DNA from: Taishania sp965247975
Lineage (GTDB): Bacteria > Bacteroidota > Bacteroidia > Flavobacteriales_D > Crocinitomicaceae
NCBI GenBank assembly: GCA_965247975.1
Contig: OZ252050.1
Span: 1,736,001-1,800,000 of the forward strand
Length of the DNA: 64,000 nt
Direction: 5' to 3'
The notes beneath the pieces are model-generated. The model saw only the letters and a program-made list of their open reading frames with translations. It did no database searches and was not told the DNA's origin. Shown in pieces: positions 52,420-62,034 of this stretch. The stretch's first letter is position 1; each line of letters begins with the position of its first letter. A program made the position numbers and the translations under genes.

Positions 52420-53013
52420 CTAGCTTAACTTCTGTTTTAAATTCTCTCCGACAGATTCATCCCACTCGTGTTTTAAGATGCTTAGTACAATACTGTCACG
52501 TCGTCCATCCAGACTCGCACAATTGCTGCGTAAAACACCTTCAGGCGTGCAACCGATGCTTTTCATCGCAGCAATGGAGCGCGCATTGTTATTATCTGCT
52601 CGAAATTCAACGCGATCGAGGTTCCAAACATCAAAGGCTTGAGAAAGCATTAAGAATTTACAATGTTTATTGAGTCCTGTGCCTTGAAATTTTTTTCCGT
52701 ACCATGTAAATCCCAGTTGAATGGTGTTGTGATGCTTTTGATAATCGTAAAATCGAGTCGAACCAGCAACTTCATTGGTTAATTTATCTATAACCAAAAA
52801 AGGATAAGACCGAGCTTCGATCCTATCCTTTAATGCAACAGTTATATAATTTTTTAAATTTTCGTGACCTGCAGCTGAAATCAAGGAATATTTCCACAAT
52901 GCTGGTTCTTCCAATGAGAATTTCAAAAGCAAAGCTTCATCTGATTCCTGTAATGGGCGCAAGATTGTGCGTTCATTTTCAAGAGTTATGTCAGAAGAAA
53001 AATCGATATTCAC
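52420..53013 (-). CDS. GNAT acetyltransferase, RimJ/RimL type
   Basis: 197 residues with GNAT layout: an N-terminal ERTILRPLQESDEALLLKF, the LGFTWYGKKFQGTGLNKH acetyl-CoA loop (diverged Q/RxxGxG/A), VEFRADNNNARSIAAMKSIG and an EGVLRSN end, all typical for the RimJ/RimL-like N-acetyltransferases. The substrate cannot be told. The coding region ends 39 bp from the SRAP gene on the opposite strand. Confidence 0.85.
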   Translation of the reverse strand: MNIDFSSDITLENERTILRPLQESDEALLLKFSLEEPALWKYSLISAAGHENLKNYITVALKDRIEARSYPFLVIDKLTNEVAGSTRFYDYQKHHNTIQLGFTWYGKKFQGTGLNKHCKFLMLSQAFDVWNLDRVEFRADNNNARSIAAMKSIGCTPEGVLRSNCASLDGRRDSIVLSILKHEWDESVGENLKQKLS

Positions 53014-53031
53014 TTTTTAGAAATGCGTATT

Positions 53032-54084
53032 TTAGCGTTGAGTACCAATCGTTGGTTTCGCGTTCTCCTTTGCTTCTTTTGCTTCTTGAGCACGTCTTCT
53101 TGCAATTTTGTCGTCCTCTTTACGTTTTGCGTCTTTTTCCAATTGTTTTTTAGCCCATGCCGCAAGTTCTTCTTTTGAAATAAGGCCATCGCCGTCTTTG
53201 TCCTTTTTCTCGAATTTTTTTGATTCGCTCAACATTTGCTTTTCAGTTCCAGCTTCATCAAGGACCATTTTGCTTTCTTTTTGAGCGAATTTGATGTATT
53301 CTTGTAAATCGATACCATTGCTTTTATCTGCATCCATTTCAGCAAAATAGCTGTCAGGCTTCAACAAACGCTGATTTCTTTTTGCTTCTTTTTCATCTTT
53401 GAATTGTTTGAATTCCGAAAATGGAATACGTCCATCTTTATTTAAATCAACTTCATTGAATTTATTTTGTGCTGAAGCTTTGTCATTCTCTTCCGTTAGA
53501 AATTCTTCCCAAGCCAAGGTACCATTTTGATTTTTGTCTAAAGCTTTAAATGTCTCTTCAAGTGTTGGTTTTGGCATTTGTTTTTGTATTTCTTTGGATC
53601 TTTTGAATGAAATAAATTCATCTTTCGAAATCATTTCGTTATTATCACTATCCATTTCAGCAATTTTAGCGTGCACTTTTTCTTTGTCACCACTGATTTT
53701 AACTAATTCATCAGCCGTTAAAAGACCATCTTTATTGAAGTCTTTTTTAGCAAATTCCTCTTCATAGGTCATATTTTTTCCTTTTCCGTTTGAATTGTGA
53801 AAATCATGAAATTCTACTTTAGAAACCAATTCGTCGCGATTAGCATCCATTTTTGCGAATTGTTTTTGTGCTTTTTCGTCGCTACCGTTTTTGATCGAAA
53901 ACTCATTGAACGTCAAATTTCCATTTTTATCAATGTCTGCTTTTGCGAAAACTTCTTCTGCATTAATTTTGGCTTTCTCCTTTTTATCAATGTCTTTGTT
54001 GGATTTTGCATCCTTTTCTTGGGCTTTTGCATTCACTACAAGCGTCATTCCAAGCACAAACAATCCTATTTTTTCTATTTTCAT
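53032..54084 (-). CDS. Exported protein with eight EF-hand motifs
   Basis: 350 residues with a signal peptide (VLGMTLVVNAKAQ, cleavage ~21). Eight EF-hand calcium loops follow at regular spacing, including DIDKNGNLTFNEF, DANRDELVSKVEF, DFNKDGLLTADEL, DSDNNEMISKDEF, DKNQNGTLAWEEF, DLNKDGRIPFSEF and DKDGDGLISKEEL. One (DADKSNGIDLQEY) is diverged at the middle. The C-terminus is a Lys/Glu/Ala-rich helix. A periplasmic or surface calcium-binding protein; no enzyme domain is present. Confidence 0.88.
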   Translation of the reverse strand: MKIEKIGLFVLGMTLVVNAKAQEKDAKSNKDIDKKEKAKINAEEVFAKADIDKNGNLTFNEFSIKNGSDEKAQKQFAKMDANRDELVSKVEFHDFHNSNGKGKNMTYEEEFAKKDFNKDGLLTADELVKISGDKEKVHAKIAEMDSDNNEMISKDEFISFKRSKEIQKQMPKPTLEETFKALDKNQNGTLAWEEFLTEENDKASAQNKFNEVDLNKDGRIPFSEFKQFKDEKEAKRNQRLLKPDSYFAEMDADKSNGIDLQEYIKFAQKESKMVLDEAGTEKQMLSESKKFEKKDKDGDGLISKEELAAWAKKQLEKDAKRKEDDKIARRRAQEAKEAKENAKPTIGTQR

Positions 54085-54217
54085 AATTCGTTAATTAATT
54101 TTTTAGTCATCTTTAAAACAATAGATATGCCAAGATTGGGCATAAAAGAACAAAAAAATATTAAAATATAAAACCTTCGACTCAAATTTTCAAAATGAAT
54201 GCTCATAGGAATTGTCT

Positions 54218-54778
54218 CTAAATTCTCCGAAACATCACTTTTCGATATACGATGGTAATCAAAATGCTATTTACAGTTGCAAGCAACAACATGGCTAATA
54301 ATCCAACTGTCATGGTGAATTTTGCGCTGTAAATGTTTTGAGGACCTTTACGCATTTCAGCATAAATTTCATCTTTGGCCATCACTTCGTATTTTTGATT
54401 ACTCGCTTGAATTTCTTTCAAACCTTCTGGCGAATTAATCGTTTGCAAAATTTGCATTTCAGCATCCGCTATCTGTTTTTGGTTGAATTCAGGATCTATT
54501 TTTGCATAATAAAAATAAATGAAAACGCTCACCAGGATTGTATAAGGAACACCAGCCGTCATACCGTTTTTTATGTCGCGTAACGCATTTCCTTCTTCGG
54601 TGTCTTTTCTTTTTTGCAAGTAAAGTCCAATGGCAATGGATAATAAAACGCCCAAAATGTTTAAAAGCACTGCAATGGGTAATTTAGATGGAATGTTTAG
54701 TCCACCGTAAAACAACGCCATTTTTAAGGCAATCCAAACAGCTGCACAAATGACTCCAACTTTAACGGTAATTCTCAT
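54218..54778 (-). CDS. DUF4199 membrane protein
   Basis: 186 residues with four transmembrane segments (about 5-24, 35-52, 72-90 and 150-175) and a soluble loop between the third and fourth (DPEFNQKQIADAEMQI). The pattern and GMTAGVPYTILVSVFIYFYY match DUF4199, a Bacteroidota family of unknown function. It starts 12 bp after rho and is probably co-transcribed with it. Confidence 0.75.
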   Translation of the reverse strand: MRITVKVGVICAAVWIALKMALFYGGLNIPSKLPIAVLLNILGVLLSIAIGLYLQKRKDTEEGNALRDIKNGMTAGVPYTILVSVFIYFYYAKIDPEFNQKQIADAEMQILQTINSPEGLKEIQASNQKYEVMAKDEIYAEMRKGPQNIYSAKFTMTVGLLAMLLLATVNSILITIVYRKVMFRRI

Positions 54779-54790
54779 GAAACCAATGTG

Positions 54791-56626
54791 TTATCCGTTC
54801 ATTGAAGCCAAAAATTCCTCGTTTGATAAGGTTTGTTCCATACGTTCTTTCATGAACTCCATAGCTTCCACTGGATTCATATCTGCCATGAATTTACGCA
54901 TCAACCAAACGCGTTGCAACACTTCTTTCGTAACCAACAAATCTTCGCGACGGGTACCTGAAGCAGTAATATCAATTGCAGGGTAAATTCTGCGATTTGA
55001 GATTTTACGATCCAACTGCAATTCCATGTTACCTGTTCCTTTAAATTCTTCGAAGATTACTTCGTCCATTTTAGAACCTGTTTCTGTCAATGCTGTTGCG
55101 ATGATAGAAAGTGAACCTCCATTCTCAATTTTACGAGCTGAACCGAAGAAGCGTTTTGGTTTGTGCAACGCATTTGCATCGACACCTCCAGAAAGTACTT
55201 TTCCAGATGCAGGCGATACTGTATTGTATGCACGAGCCAAACGCGTGATTGAATCGAGTAAAATACATACGTCGTGACCACATTCTACCATTCGTTTTGC
55301 TTTTTCAAGCACCATGTTTGCCACTTTTACGTGACGTTCAGCTGGTTCGTCGAATGTAGATGCAATTACTTCAGCACGTACACTTCTCGCCATGTCCGTA
55401 ACCTCTTCCGGACGTTCATCGATCAATAAAACGATCAAATAAGTCTCAGGGTGATTGGCAGCAATCGCATTCGCAACATCTTTCAATAACATGGTTTTAC
55501 CTGTTTTTGGTTGCGCTACGATCATTCCACGTTGACCTTTACCGATTGGGGCAAATAAATCCATCACACGCGTCGACATTGTTTCTTGCTTGTGACCTGT
55601 CAATTTGAATTTCTCAGATGGAAATAGGGGAGTGAGGTATTGAAAAGGAACGCGATCCCGAATGTATGAAGGATGACGACCATTGATTGATTCTACTTTC
55701 ACAAGTGGGAAGTATTTTTCACCTTCTTTTGGAGGACGAATAGTACCTTTTACTGTATCTCCCGTTTTTAAACCAAATAATTTCACTTGACTTTGAGAAA
55801 CATAAATATCATCTGGAGAAGCCAAATAATTGTAATCTGAAGAGCGCAAGAATCCGAAACCTTCTTGAATGATTTCTAAAACTCCTTCTGCGGTCACAAT
55901 TCCAACTAGGTCATAACCATCATCTTTCACCTCTTGAGGCTGTTGTTGAGCCTGCGGACGATTTTGATTTGGGTTTTGATTCGGATTTTGATTTGGGTTC
56001 GGTTTGTTTTGATTCGGGTTTGGTCTATTTTGATTCGGGCTTTGGTTTGGATTCACAGGGCGATTTCCACCTTGATTATTATTTTGACTCGCTTTTGCTA
56101 AATCCAATAAATTGATTCCTTTTGGCTTATCTTCGTTTTCTGGTTGAACAACAGGTTTTCTATCAGTCGCTTCCTTTTCGAATTTCGGTTTTCTTTCGTT
56201 CGATTTATGAGAATGCTCTTTTTTAGCTTCAGGAGCTGGAGCTATTTCTTCTGCAGCAGCGAACAAATCTGGTTGTTTTTCTTCTACCGTTTCTGTTTTA
56301 GCTACACGTGTCCGAGGACGTTTTTCTGTTTTGCTTTCAGCTTTATCTTCGTTAGCCGTTGTATCCACTTTCGCAACTTCCACTTCAACAACTTCTTTTT
56401 TAGGAGTTTCTTTTGAAGTTTTAGCTTTGACAAGTGTATCTTTTTTAGCTTCTTTTACTGCTTTTGCAGCAGGTTTTTCTTGTTTTTCAACTTTTTCAGG
56501 AGCGTTTCCGGCCATGATTGCATCAATGAGTTCTGCTTTTTTTAAGCCGTCCGTGTTCACACCAAGTGTCGCTGCGATAGCTTTTAGATCTGGAAGTTTT
56601 TTGCTTTCCAATAATTTCTTATCCAT
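54791..56626 (-). CDS. rho: Transcription termination factor Rho with disordered N-terminal region
   Basis: 611 residues, about 190 longer than E. coli Rho. An N-terminal SAP-like helix-extension-helix (LPDLKAIAATLGVNTDG) is followed by a charged region and a Pro/Asn/Gln tract (~180-235, NPNQNRPNPNQNKPNPNQNP). The RNA-binding cold-shock-like domain follows (GVLEIIQEGFGFLRSSDYNY, DIYVSQSQVKLFGLKTGD). The ATPase core has the P-loop AQPKTGKT, Walker B VLLIDERPEEVTDM, the Q-loop SASGKVLSGGVD and the R-loop FEEFKGTGNMELQLDR. All catalytic motifs are intact. Confidence 0.95.
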   Translation of the reverse strand: MDKKLLESKKLPDLKAIAATLGVNTDGLKKAELIDAIMAGNAPEKVEKQEKPAAKAVKEAKKDTLVKAKTSKETPKKEVVEVEVAKVDTTANEDKAESKTEKRPRTRVAKTETVEEKQPDLFAAAEEIAPAPEAKKEHSHKSNERKPKFEKEATDRKPVVQPENEDKPKGINLLDLAKASQNNNQGGNRPVNPNQSPNQNRPNPNQNKPNPNQNPNQNPNQNRPQAQQQPQEVKDDGYDLVGIVTAEGVLEIIQEGFGFLRSSDYNYLASPDDIYVSQSQVKLFGLKTGDTVKGTIRPPKEGEKYFPLVKVESINGRHPSYIRDRVPFQYLTPLFPSEKFKLTGHKQETMSTRVMDLFAPIGKGQRGMIVAQPKTGKTMLLKDVANAIAANHPETYLIVLLIDERPEEVTDMARSVRAEVIASTFDEPAERHVKVANMVLEKAKRMVECGHDVCILLDSITRLARAYNTVSPASGKVLSGGVDANALHKPKRFFGSARKIENGGSLSIIATALTETGSKMDEVIFEEFKGTGNMELQLDRKISNRRIYPAIDITASGTRREDLLVTKEVLQRVWLMRKFMADMNPVEAMEFMKERMEQTLSNEEFLASMNG

Positions 56627-56652
56627 AAATAACGATAACGTGTATAAATTTT

Positions 56653-56681
56653 AAAAGATACTTTTGTGAAATTTTAAGCAA
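56653..56681 (-). promoter_or_regulatory. Candidate rho promoter
   Basis: On the minus strand TTG (56681-56679), 18-base spacer, TATCTTTT (56660-56653), seven of eight matches to TAnnTTTG. It lies 27 bp before the rho start, so the leader would be about 20 nt. Confidence 0.4.
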
Positions 56682-56742
56682 GGAAATTTGCTTTGTATTA
56701 AGAGGGTGCAATAATACGATTAATTTTTAAATTACGTACTTA

Positions 56743-56776
56743 GAAAATTAAAAATTAAAAATTAAAAATTAAAAAT
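56743..56776. repeat. Short tandem repeat of AAAATTA
   Basis: About five near-perfect heptamer units in the gene-free stretch 56627-57207. Such a run is prone to slippage; it lies ~120 bp upstream of rho. Confidence 0.7.
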
Positions 56777-56782
56777 CACTTT

Positions 56783-56951
56783 TGTCCGATTATTTTCTTG
56801 TTCTTTTTGGCATTGCCCCAAAAAGAACCAAAAAACTCTAGTCCAAATTTTAGCCGTTCGGCGAAAAGTCTTGAACGGACCGATTTAACAAAAGTAGTGC
56901 ATTGCTAGCGCAATACAGACGTAAACGCCTTTTGTAATCGGTCAGCCGTTC
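56783..56951. repeat. Palindromic REP-like element
   Basis: Two nested structures fill the stretch. TTCTTTTTGGCATTGCCCCA to AAAAAGAA (about 56799-56826) forms one hairpin. A longer imperfect hairpin joins GAACGG-CCGATT-ACAAAAG (56873-56894) to CTTTTGTAATCGG-CCGTTC (56929-56951), with the small palindrome ATTGCTAGCGCAAT at its tip. This looks like a dispersed REP/MITE-type repeat. The remaining sequence to 57207 shows no gene. Confidence 0.55.
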
Positions 56952-57207
56952 AATCATTTTCTTTTTCCTCACTTCTCAAAATTTGAACGGATTATGGACG
57001 GAACCTTAATATTTTGGAACAAATTTGGATTTTTGAAATTAATGTCTCTAATATTCAATATTTCAATTTATGTAGGCAAAATAAGCGTTTATAACTGAAA
57101 TATTTTTTTAGAGGACACTAATGATTAAAAATGAAAACGGGATAGAGATGGAATTAAGTTTATAATCCATTCCTTAATTCCTTAATTCATTAACCCTTCA
57201 TTCCTCC

Positions 57208-59268
57208 TTACCAAATCCTAGCCACTTTCGCCTCTGTATTACGCATTGGATCTCCTTCTTTGATTCCGAAAGCTTCGAAAAACTCTGGACAATTTTTCAA
57301 CGGACCATTCACACGGTACATTCCTGGAGAATGCGGATCTGTTGCTATTCTCTTTTTCATTTCTTGGTCTGTATAGTTGATTTTCCATAATTGAGCATAA
57401 GCGATGAAAAATCGTTGTGCTGGCGTGAAGCCTTCTCGTTTAACACCACTTTTGAATTCATCTGTCATGGCATAAGCATAATAAGCCATTGTCAAACCAC
57501 CTAAATCAGCGATGTTTTCGCCCATCGTCAAGTCTTTGTTGATGCAATGTCCTTCGATTGGACAAAATGCTGAAAAAGTCTCACCTAAGACTTGTGTTTT
57601 GTCTTCAAATGATTTTCGATCTTCTTCTGTCCACCAATTTTTAAATGAACCATCAGCTGCGAATTTAGAACCCATGTCGTCAAATCCATGAGTGAATTCG
57701 TGGCCAATCACCATTCCGATGGAACCATAATTCACTGCATCTTCTGCTTTGCTGTCGAAGAAAGGTGATTGCATGATTCCAGCCGGGAAAGCAATTTCAT
57801 TTAAGAGTGGATGATAATAGGCATTGACCATGTGCGCTGGCATTTCCCATTTTTCTTTGTCGACTTTTTTATTCAAATCAGCAAAATTTCGTTTCATAGC
57901 TAGTATAGCTACTTGCTTGATGTTTTGAACATATTGGTCTTTCGTGAAATTGAGTTCTTTGAAACTTTCCCATTTCGATGGAAAACCTAATTTTCTGCCG
58001 ATAGAATTCAATTTGTTAAGTGCTTCTTTTTTCGTTTCGTCAGACATCCAAGTCAGTCCGTTGATGCGATTTCCATACACTGTAAGCAAATTATCGACCA
58101 TCCCGTTTACACGGTTTTTATCTGATTCAGAAAAGTGTTTTTCTACAAAAGCTTTGCCGAGCAATTCTCCGAAATTCATGTGTGTAATTTCTTCAATGGC
58201 TTGTTCTTTCATCGGCTTCATCTCTTTTTTACCGCTTAAAACTTTTTGGTAAAAGTTGAAATTTGCATCTGTGAATTCAGTACTCAAATGTCCCGCATAA
58301 TGATTTAAAAGACACCACGAAAAATATGCTTTCCACACTGAAAGATCCATGCTTCCAATCATTTCACCAACTTTTTTGGCGTAAGGTGCATGAGAAACAA
58401 CCAAGGTGTCGAACTTTGGGTATTGCATATTTAATGCATATTTCTCCAAGTCAATGGTCGATTCTTTGATAAATTCTTGTTTTCCATATTTGTTGTATGT
58501 TTTCTCAGGTTCGCGCATTTCGGCTGGAGCCAGCATTTGAGAGGCAAGTTCGTATTCAAATTTATAAGCTAGGGAAGCCGTTTCATCTGGGCTCCCGCCG
58601 TTTAAACGCGCCATAGAGAAAATCTGAGTCATAAAATTTTGGTACTCAATACGAATGTCTTCTTTTTTCTCATCGAAATAGTAATCTTTGTTTGGCAAAC
58701 CAATTCCGTCTTGACCAAAATAAGTGATGTGTGAATCGACATCTTTCAAATCCTGTCCAACGCCAAAACCATACAAACAACTTACTCCTTGCGCATGCAA
58801 CATTGCTAAAACATCAAGGATTTGACTTCGTTCAGTGATTCGGTCAATTTTCGCTAATTCAGCTTGAAGTGGTTGAACGCCTAGTCGATCACGGACATCC
58901 GTATTTAAAAATGAAGCATAATAATCGCCCAAAATTTGTTGATCACTTCCTTTTGGCGCGCCAGATATTCTTGCATCATCCAAAATTACCGTTAACTTTT
59001 TCTTATTCGCTTGATCTAATTCATTGAAACTTCCCCAACGAGATTCTGAGTTTGGAACTGGATTTCTGAGTACCCAATTTTCGTTTGCAAAAAGGAAAAA
59101 ATCTTCTTTTGCACTTACTTTCCCACTCATATAACTTTTTTGAATGGTAATAGATTCGCCTGTTGTTGTGGTAGATGGGGTAGAAGCCGTGTTGGTTGTC
59201 CCGCAAGCGGATAGCAAGGCAATACAGCCGACTGCACCAGTGAATTTTATATGACTAGAAATTGACAT
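57208..59268 (-). CDS. M13-family metallopeptidase lipoprotein (PepO/neprilysin-like)
   Basis: 686 residues from ATG 59268, which yields a lipoprotein signal (CIALLSAC, Cys22); the frame extends 23 codons upstream but without a plausible start. M13 N-domain from ~48 (DFFLFANENWVLRNPVP), catalytic domain with NAYYHPLLNEIAFPAG, HEFTH near 521 (MVIGHEFTHGFDDMG), the Glu ligand in ENIADLGG near 583 and the closing HSPGMYRVNGPLKNCPEF. Length and motifs are complete. An outer-membrane or periplasmic peptidase that degrades peptides. Confidence 0.94.
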   Translation of the reverse strand: MSISSHIKFTGAVGCIALLSACGTTNTASTPSTTTTGESITIQKSYMSGKVSAKEDFFLFANENWVLRNPVPNSESRWGSFNELDQANKKKLTVILDDARISGAPKGSDQQILGDYYASFLNTDVRDRLGVQPLQAELAKIDRITERSQILDVLAMLHAQGVSCLYGFGVGQDLKDVDSHITYFGQDGIGLPNKDYYFDEKKEDIRIEYQNFMTQIFSMARLNGGSPDETASLAYKFEYELASQMLAPAEMREPEKTYNKYGKQEFIKESTIDLEKYALNMQYPKFDTLVVSHAPYAKKVGEMIGSMDLSVWKAYFSWCLLNHYAGHLSTEFTDANFNFYQKVLSGKKEMKPMKEQAIEEITHMNFGELLGKAFVEKHFSESDKNRVNGMVDNLLTVYGNRINGLTWMSDETKKEALNKLNSIGRKLGFPSKWESFKELNFTKDQYVQNIKQVAILAMKRNFADLNKKVDKEKWEMPAHMVNAYYHPLLNEIAFPAGIMQSPFFDSKAEDAVNYGSIGMVIGHEFTHGFDDMGSKFAADGSFKNWWTEEDRKSFEDKTQVLGETFSAFCPIEGHCINKDLTMGENIADLGGLTMAYYAYAMTDEFKSGVKREGFTPAQRFFIAYAQLWKINYTDQEMKKRIATDPHSPGMYRVNGPLKNCPEFFEAFGIKEGDPMRNTEAKVARIW

Positions 59269-59371
59269 TTTTTGAATTTTTGTACAAATGTAAAGAATAT
59301 TGATGATGGGGATGGGGGTTGAAGAATTAAAAATCAAATTGAAGAGAACTCAAATAATGTTTAAAAGATAT

Positions 59372-59400
59372 TGCCACGGATGCACGGATGCACGGATGCA
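59372..59400. repeat. Short tandem repeat of GCACGGAT
   Basis: Three to four copies of the octamer GCACGGAT in the spacer between the M13 and VOC genes. No other signal is seen around it. Confidence 0.6.
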
Positions 59401-59529
59401 AAGTGTGTTAATGCAAAGTAATGGATTTTATGGTCGAAGAATGCTTGCATTCTTCAGAAGAGTTACTATTCATACTTAATGAAAATGAAAAACAGTATGA
59501 CGAATTAGATTCTTTGCTTTTTTGATTGT

Positions 59530-60033
59530 TTACCGATGTTGATCCATTAAAATCACATTTCCATCAGGATCGCTTAGGACGATGCTGGCTGGTCCAGTGC
59601 TTTTTTCATCGCATTCTAAGGTGATTGCTACACCAGAACTTTTGAGGTGTTTTTGGATGGCACGAACATCATCGAACTTCGATACATTATTTCCTTCTTG
59701 ATCCCATCCTGGGTTGAAGGTCAACATATTTCCCTCAAACATGCCTTGGAAAAGTCCAATAACCGTTGAGCCATTTTTTAATACAATCCAATTTTGTTCG
59801 ATGTCGCCACCTTTGTAAGTAAACCCTAATTTTTCGTAGAAAGCTTTCGATGCATGAATGTCTTTCACACTTAAACTCACCGAAAAAGCTCCTAATTTCA
59901 CGTTTTCGATGACATTCGACGTGGTTAATTTGGTGTTTGCTTCCACCGCTTTTTTATGATTCCAAGTTTGGCATGAAAAGCCAACAGAAAATGCGGCTAC
60001 AATTCCAAGAGCGATAAGTACATTTTTTTTCAT
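59530..60033 (-). CDS. VOC (glyoxalase-fold) lipoprotein
   Basis: 167 residues with a likely lipobox (GFSC, Cys21). The mature part is one vicinal-oxygen-chelate unit: FSVSLSVKDIHASKAFYEKL, GFTYKGGDIEQNWIVLKNG, and the closing IVLSDPDGNVILMDQHR. Metal ligands are not the classic glyoxalase set, so the reaction is open (bleomycin-resistance/dioxygenase-like). Export of a VOC domain is unusual but recurs in Bacteroidota. Confidence 0.82.
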   Translation of the reverse strand: MKKNVLIALGIVAAFSVGFSCQTWNHKKAVEANTKLTTSNVIENVKLGAFSVSLSVKDIHASKAFYEKLGFTYKGGDIEQNWIVLKNGSTVIGLFQGMFEGNMLTFNPGWDQEGNNVSKFDDVRAIQKHLKSSGVAITLECDEKSTGPASIVLSDPDGNVILMDQHR

Positions 60034-60208
60034 AATTTCTAAGTGGTTATAAATGAGTTGTTAAACGTTTCAAAACTAGTAATTTTATTTTAATTCGACT
60101 CAAACTTGCCATAAGAATCAAGTAAAAGTAAATGCACACAGAATATTGAAGTGATTATTTTAAAACATTAAGGAACGAAGGGAAATAAGAGTTGGTGTTT
60201 GACAAGGA

Positions 60209-60286
60209 TTGGATTATTAAGATCGCCTGCGGCGTAAAAGCATGATTTTTAGCGCAACACAAGATCTTCGTTCTAATCTAATCCAA
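60209..60286. repeat. Imperfect inverted repeat in intergenic region
   Basis: Outer arms TTGGATTA and TAATCCAA, inner arms AAGATC and GATCTT, with a CGCCTGCGGCG hairpin inside. The rest of 60034-60342 holds no gene. Its form suggests a dispersed palindromic repeat rather than a terminator, since no T run follows. Confidence 0.5.
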
Positions 60287-60342
60287 TTGAATAACATGTT
60301 GCGTTTTTGAACGTGATTCGAAAATGAAATTTTAATGAACAT

Positions 60343-60939
60343 TCAGAAAAGAACTCCTTTTTTTAGCGGAATTCCTTGGTTTATTTTCTTTACAGCAAAA
60401 ATGGATGGTACGTCGGTTGTCCAACGATGAAGTTTATAAATAATAAAGAAAATTTCAAGTCTGGAAATGATTCCGACAACGATGCAAACTATAAATGGTA
60501 TTTGACTTGTGGAATTTAGCGTTAAGTCTATTAGAAAGATGAGGAGTGTAAGCGTCCAAATTTTGGCAAGAATGGAATGTGTTGCAATCGATTTTTTAAA
60601 TTTGAGAAAGCTGAAAAGGTAGCACAAAAGTTCTAAAAAGATAACAGAACCAAGCCAAATTGCATTTTTTAAAACAAATGCTGCGTTGAGGTAAAAAATG
60701 GAGCCAATGACACAAAGCCAGAAAATAAGATCTACGTTTGAATCCCAAACACGCAGTTTTTCAGAAGAAACATTCAATTTACGAGCGATGATTCCGTCAA
60801 AAACATCGGTGAGCAAACCTAATATCATCAAAAACACAATCGTTATTTCATAGTAACTTGGTCGAAAAAGGGCGAATAAGCTAATCACTAACCCGATGGC
60901 TAAACGACTGTAAATAAGAAGAAAAGGAATGCTTTTCAT
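60343..60939 (-). CDS. CDP-alcohol phosphatidyltransferase family protein
   Basis: 198 residues, about six transmembrane segments. The family active-site motif DG-x2-AR-x8-G-x3-D-x3-D is recognisable as DVFDGIIARKLNVS then RVWDSNVDLIFW: both first Asp, the AR pair and the last two Asp are kept, while the Gly is replaced. Members transfer a phosphoalcohol to or from CDP-linked lipid. The substrate cannot be told. The start directly abuts the stop of the membrane-protein gene upstream, so the two form an operon. Confidence 0.8.
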   Translation of the reverse strand: MKSIPFLLIYSRLAIGLVISLFALFRPSYYEITIVFLMILGLLTDVFDGIIARKLNVSSEKLRVWDSNVDLIFWLCVIGSIFYLNAAFVLKNAIWLGSVIFLELLCYLFSFLKFKKSIATHSILAKIWTLTLLIFLIDLTLNSTSQIPFIVCIVVGIISRLEIFFIIYKLHRWTTDVPSIFAVKKINQGIPLKKGVLF

Positions 60940-62034
60940 TTAGATAGAACTGATTTTATATTGATTTCTGATTAATTCTTCCGGCTTGTTGCAGGTGAAA
61001 TAGATAACAAGCAGAAACAACCATTCTAAAGGCTTCATTGCGAAATAGGTTGCATTGGATTTACGCCTTGATGTAATGTTTTTTGAAAGTGGGTAACCAT
61101 ATTTGTCGTAAATAGATCGAATCAATTTATGCGATTTTGGTGCTTTTTGCATGATGACATCTTCAAAGGCATTTGCAATCAGTAATTGACGATTGACAAT
61201 GATTTCGTTTCCATGGCGAATTCCTAATCGTAATGGTTTCACAATTTTGGGATCACCGCAAGCAGCCACCGTGCATAAATAGTGCCCCTCGTGTTCTAAA
61301 AATGGTGGATGTGTTTTTTCCGAAAAATACCAGGTTGTTGTTTCGGTGAATGCCTTGGTTAGTGAGTTGTAATCTTGTCCAAAAAGCATTAGAAATAGGG
61401 CGATTAGCAGATACATTGGAAGCAATATGATAAGTGTCCAAATGGAAAAATAACCCGATTTTATTAACTTTTGATTTAGGAAATTTAACCACTTGTTTTT
61501 GAAACTGCGAGATTCAGAAATAGTTGTTTCTAAGCGAATGAACTTGAGCAAAAGCATGAAAGAAACAAGAATATGCACCGTTGGTGCGAGTAAAAGAAAT
61601 TCTGTTTCTATCGGATAAACATAATATATTTCTTTCTTAAAACCTATTTGAATCAGCGTGAAAAAACAAATAACAATTCCAATGATGATGAATGAAATAT
61701 AAGCGACAGCGAGAAGTGGAGGAATATTTTTGCCTTTCTTCCAAATGGAGTAAAGACCAACGATACTCAACGAAATGAACGTAAAAATTGTCAAAAAATG
61801 CTTGTTTGAAAAAGGGGTATAACCTTGTTCCGTAGGGTCAATGGCATGATAAAAGTCGCTTTTATATGCAGATAATGCAAAAACGAAAATAATCCAAGAA
61901 GAGATGAATAGAAGTGCAAAAAAAACTTGTTTAAATGGATTAAGCTTGACTTTAGCACCTTCCCATGAATAAACAGCTATGAAAGAGATTCCTGCACAAA
62001 TTGATAAATAAAAAAAGAGTAGAATTAAGAACAT
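60940..62034 (-). CDS. Polytopic membrane protein, probably DUF6688
   Basis: 364 residues with about seven transmembrane segments in the first 235 residues and a soluble C-terminal part. The conserved-looking block GHYLCTVAACGDPKIVKPLR, LGIRHGNEIIVNRQLLIANA and then IRSIYDKYGYPLS resembles DUF6688 proteins of Bacteroidota as I remember them. A short hydrophobic segment near the end (EWLFLLVIYFTC) may re-enter the membrane. Function unknown; operon with the CDP-alcohol phosphatidyltransferase suggests a link to membrane lipids. Confidence 0.65.
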   Translation of the reverse strand: MFLILLFFYLSICAGISFIAVYSWEGAKVKLNPFKQVFFALLFISSWIIFVFALSAYKSDFYHAIDPTEQGYTPFSNKHFLTIFTFISLSIVGLYSIWKKGKNIPPLLAVAYISFIIIGIVICFFTLIQIGFKKEIYYVYPIETEFLLLAPTVHILVSFMLLLKFIRLETTISESRSFKNKWLNFLNQKLIKSGYFSIWTLIILLPMYLLIALFLMLFGQDYNSLTKAFTETTTWYFSEKTHPPFLEHEGHYLCTVAACGDPKIVKPLRLGIRHGNEIIVNRQLLIANAFEDVIMQKAPKSHKLIRSIYDKYGYPLSKNITSRRKSNATYFAMKPLEWLFLLVIYFTCNKPEELIRNQYKISSI

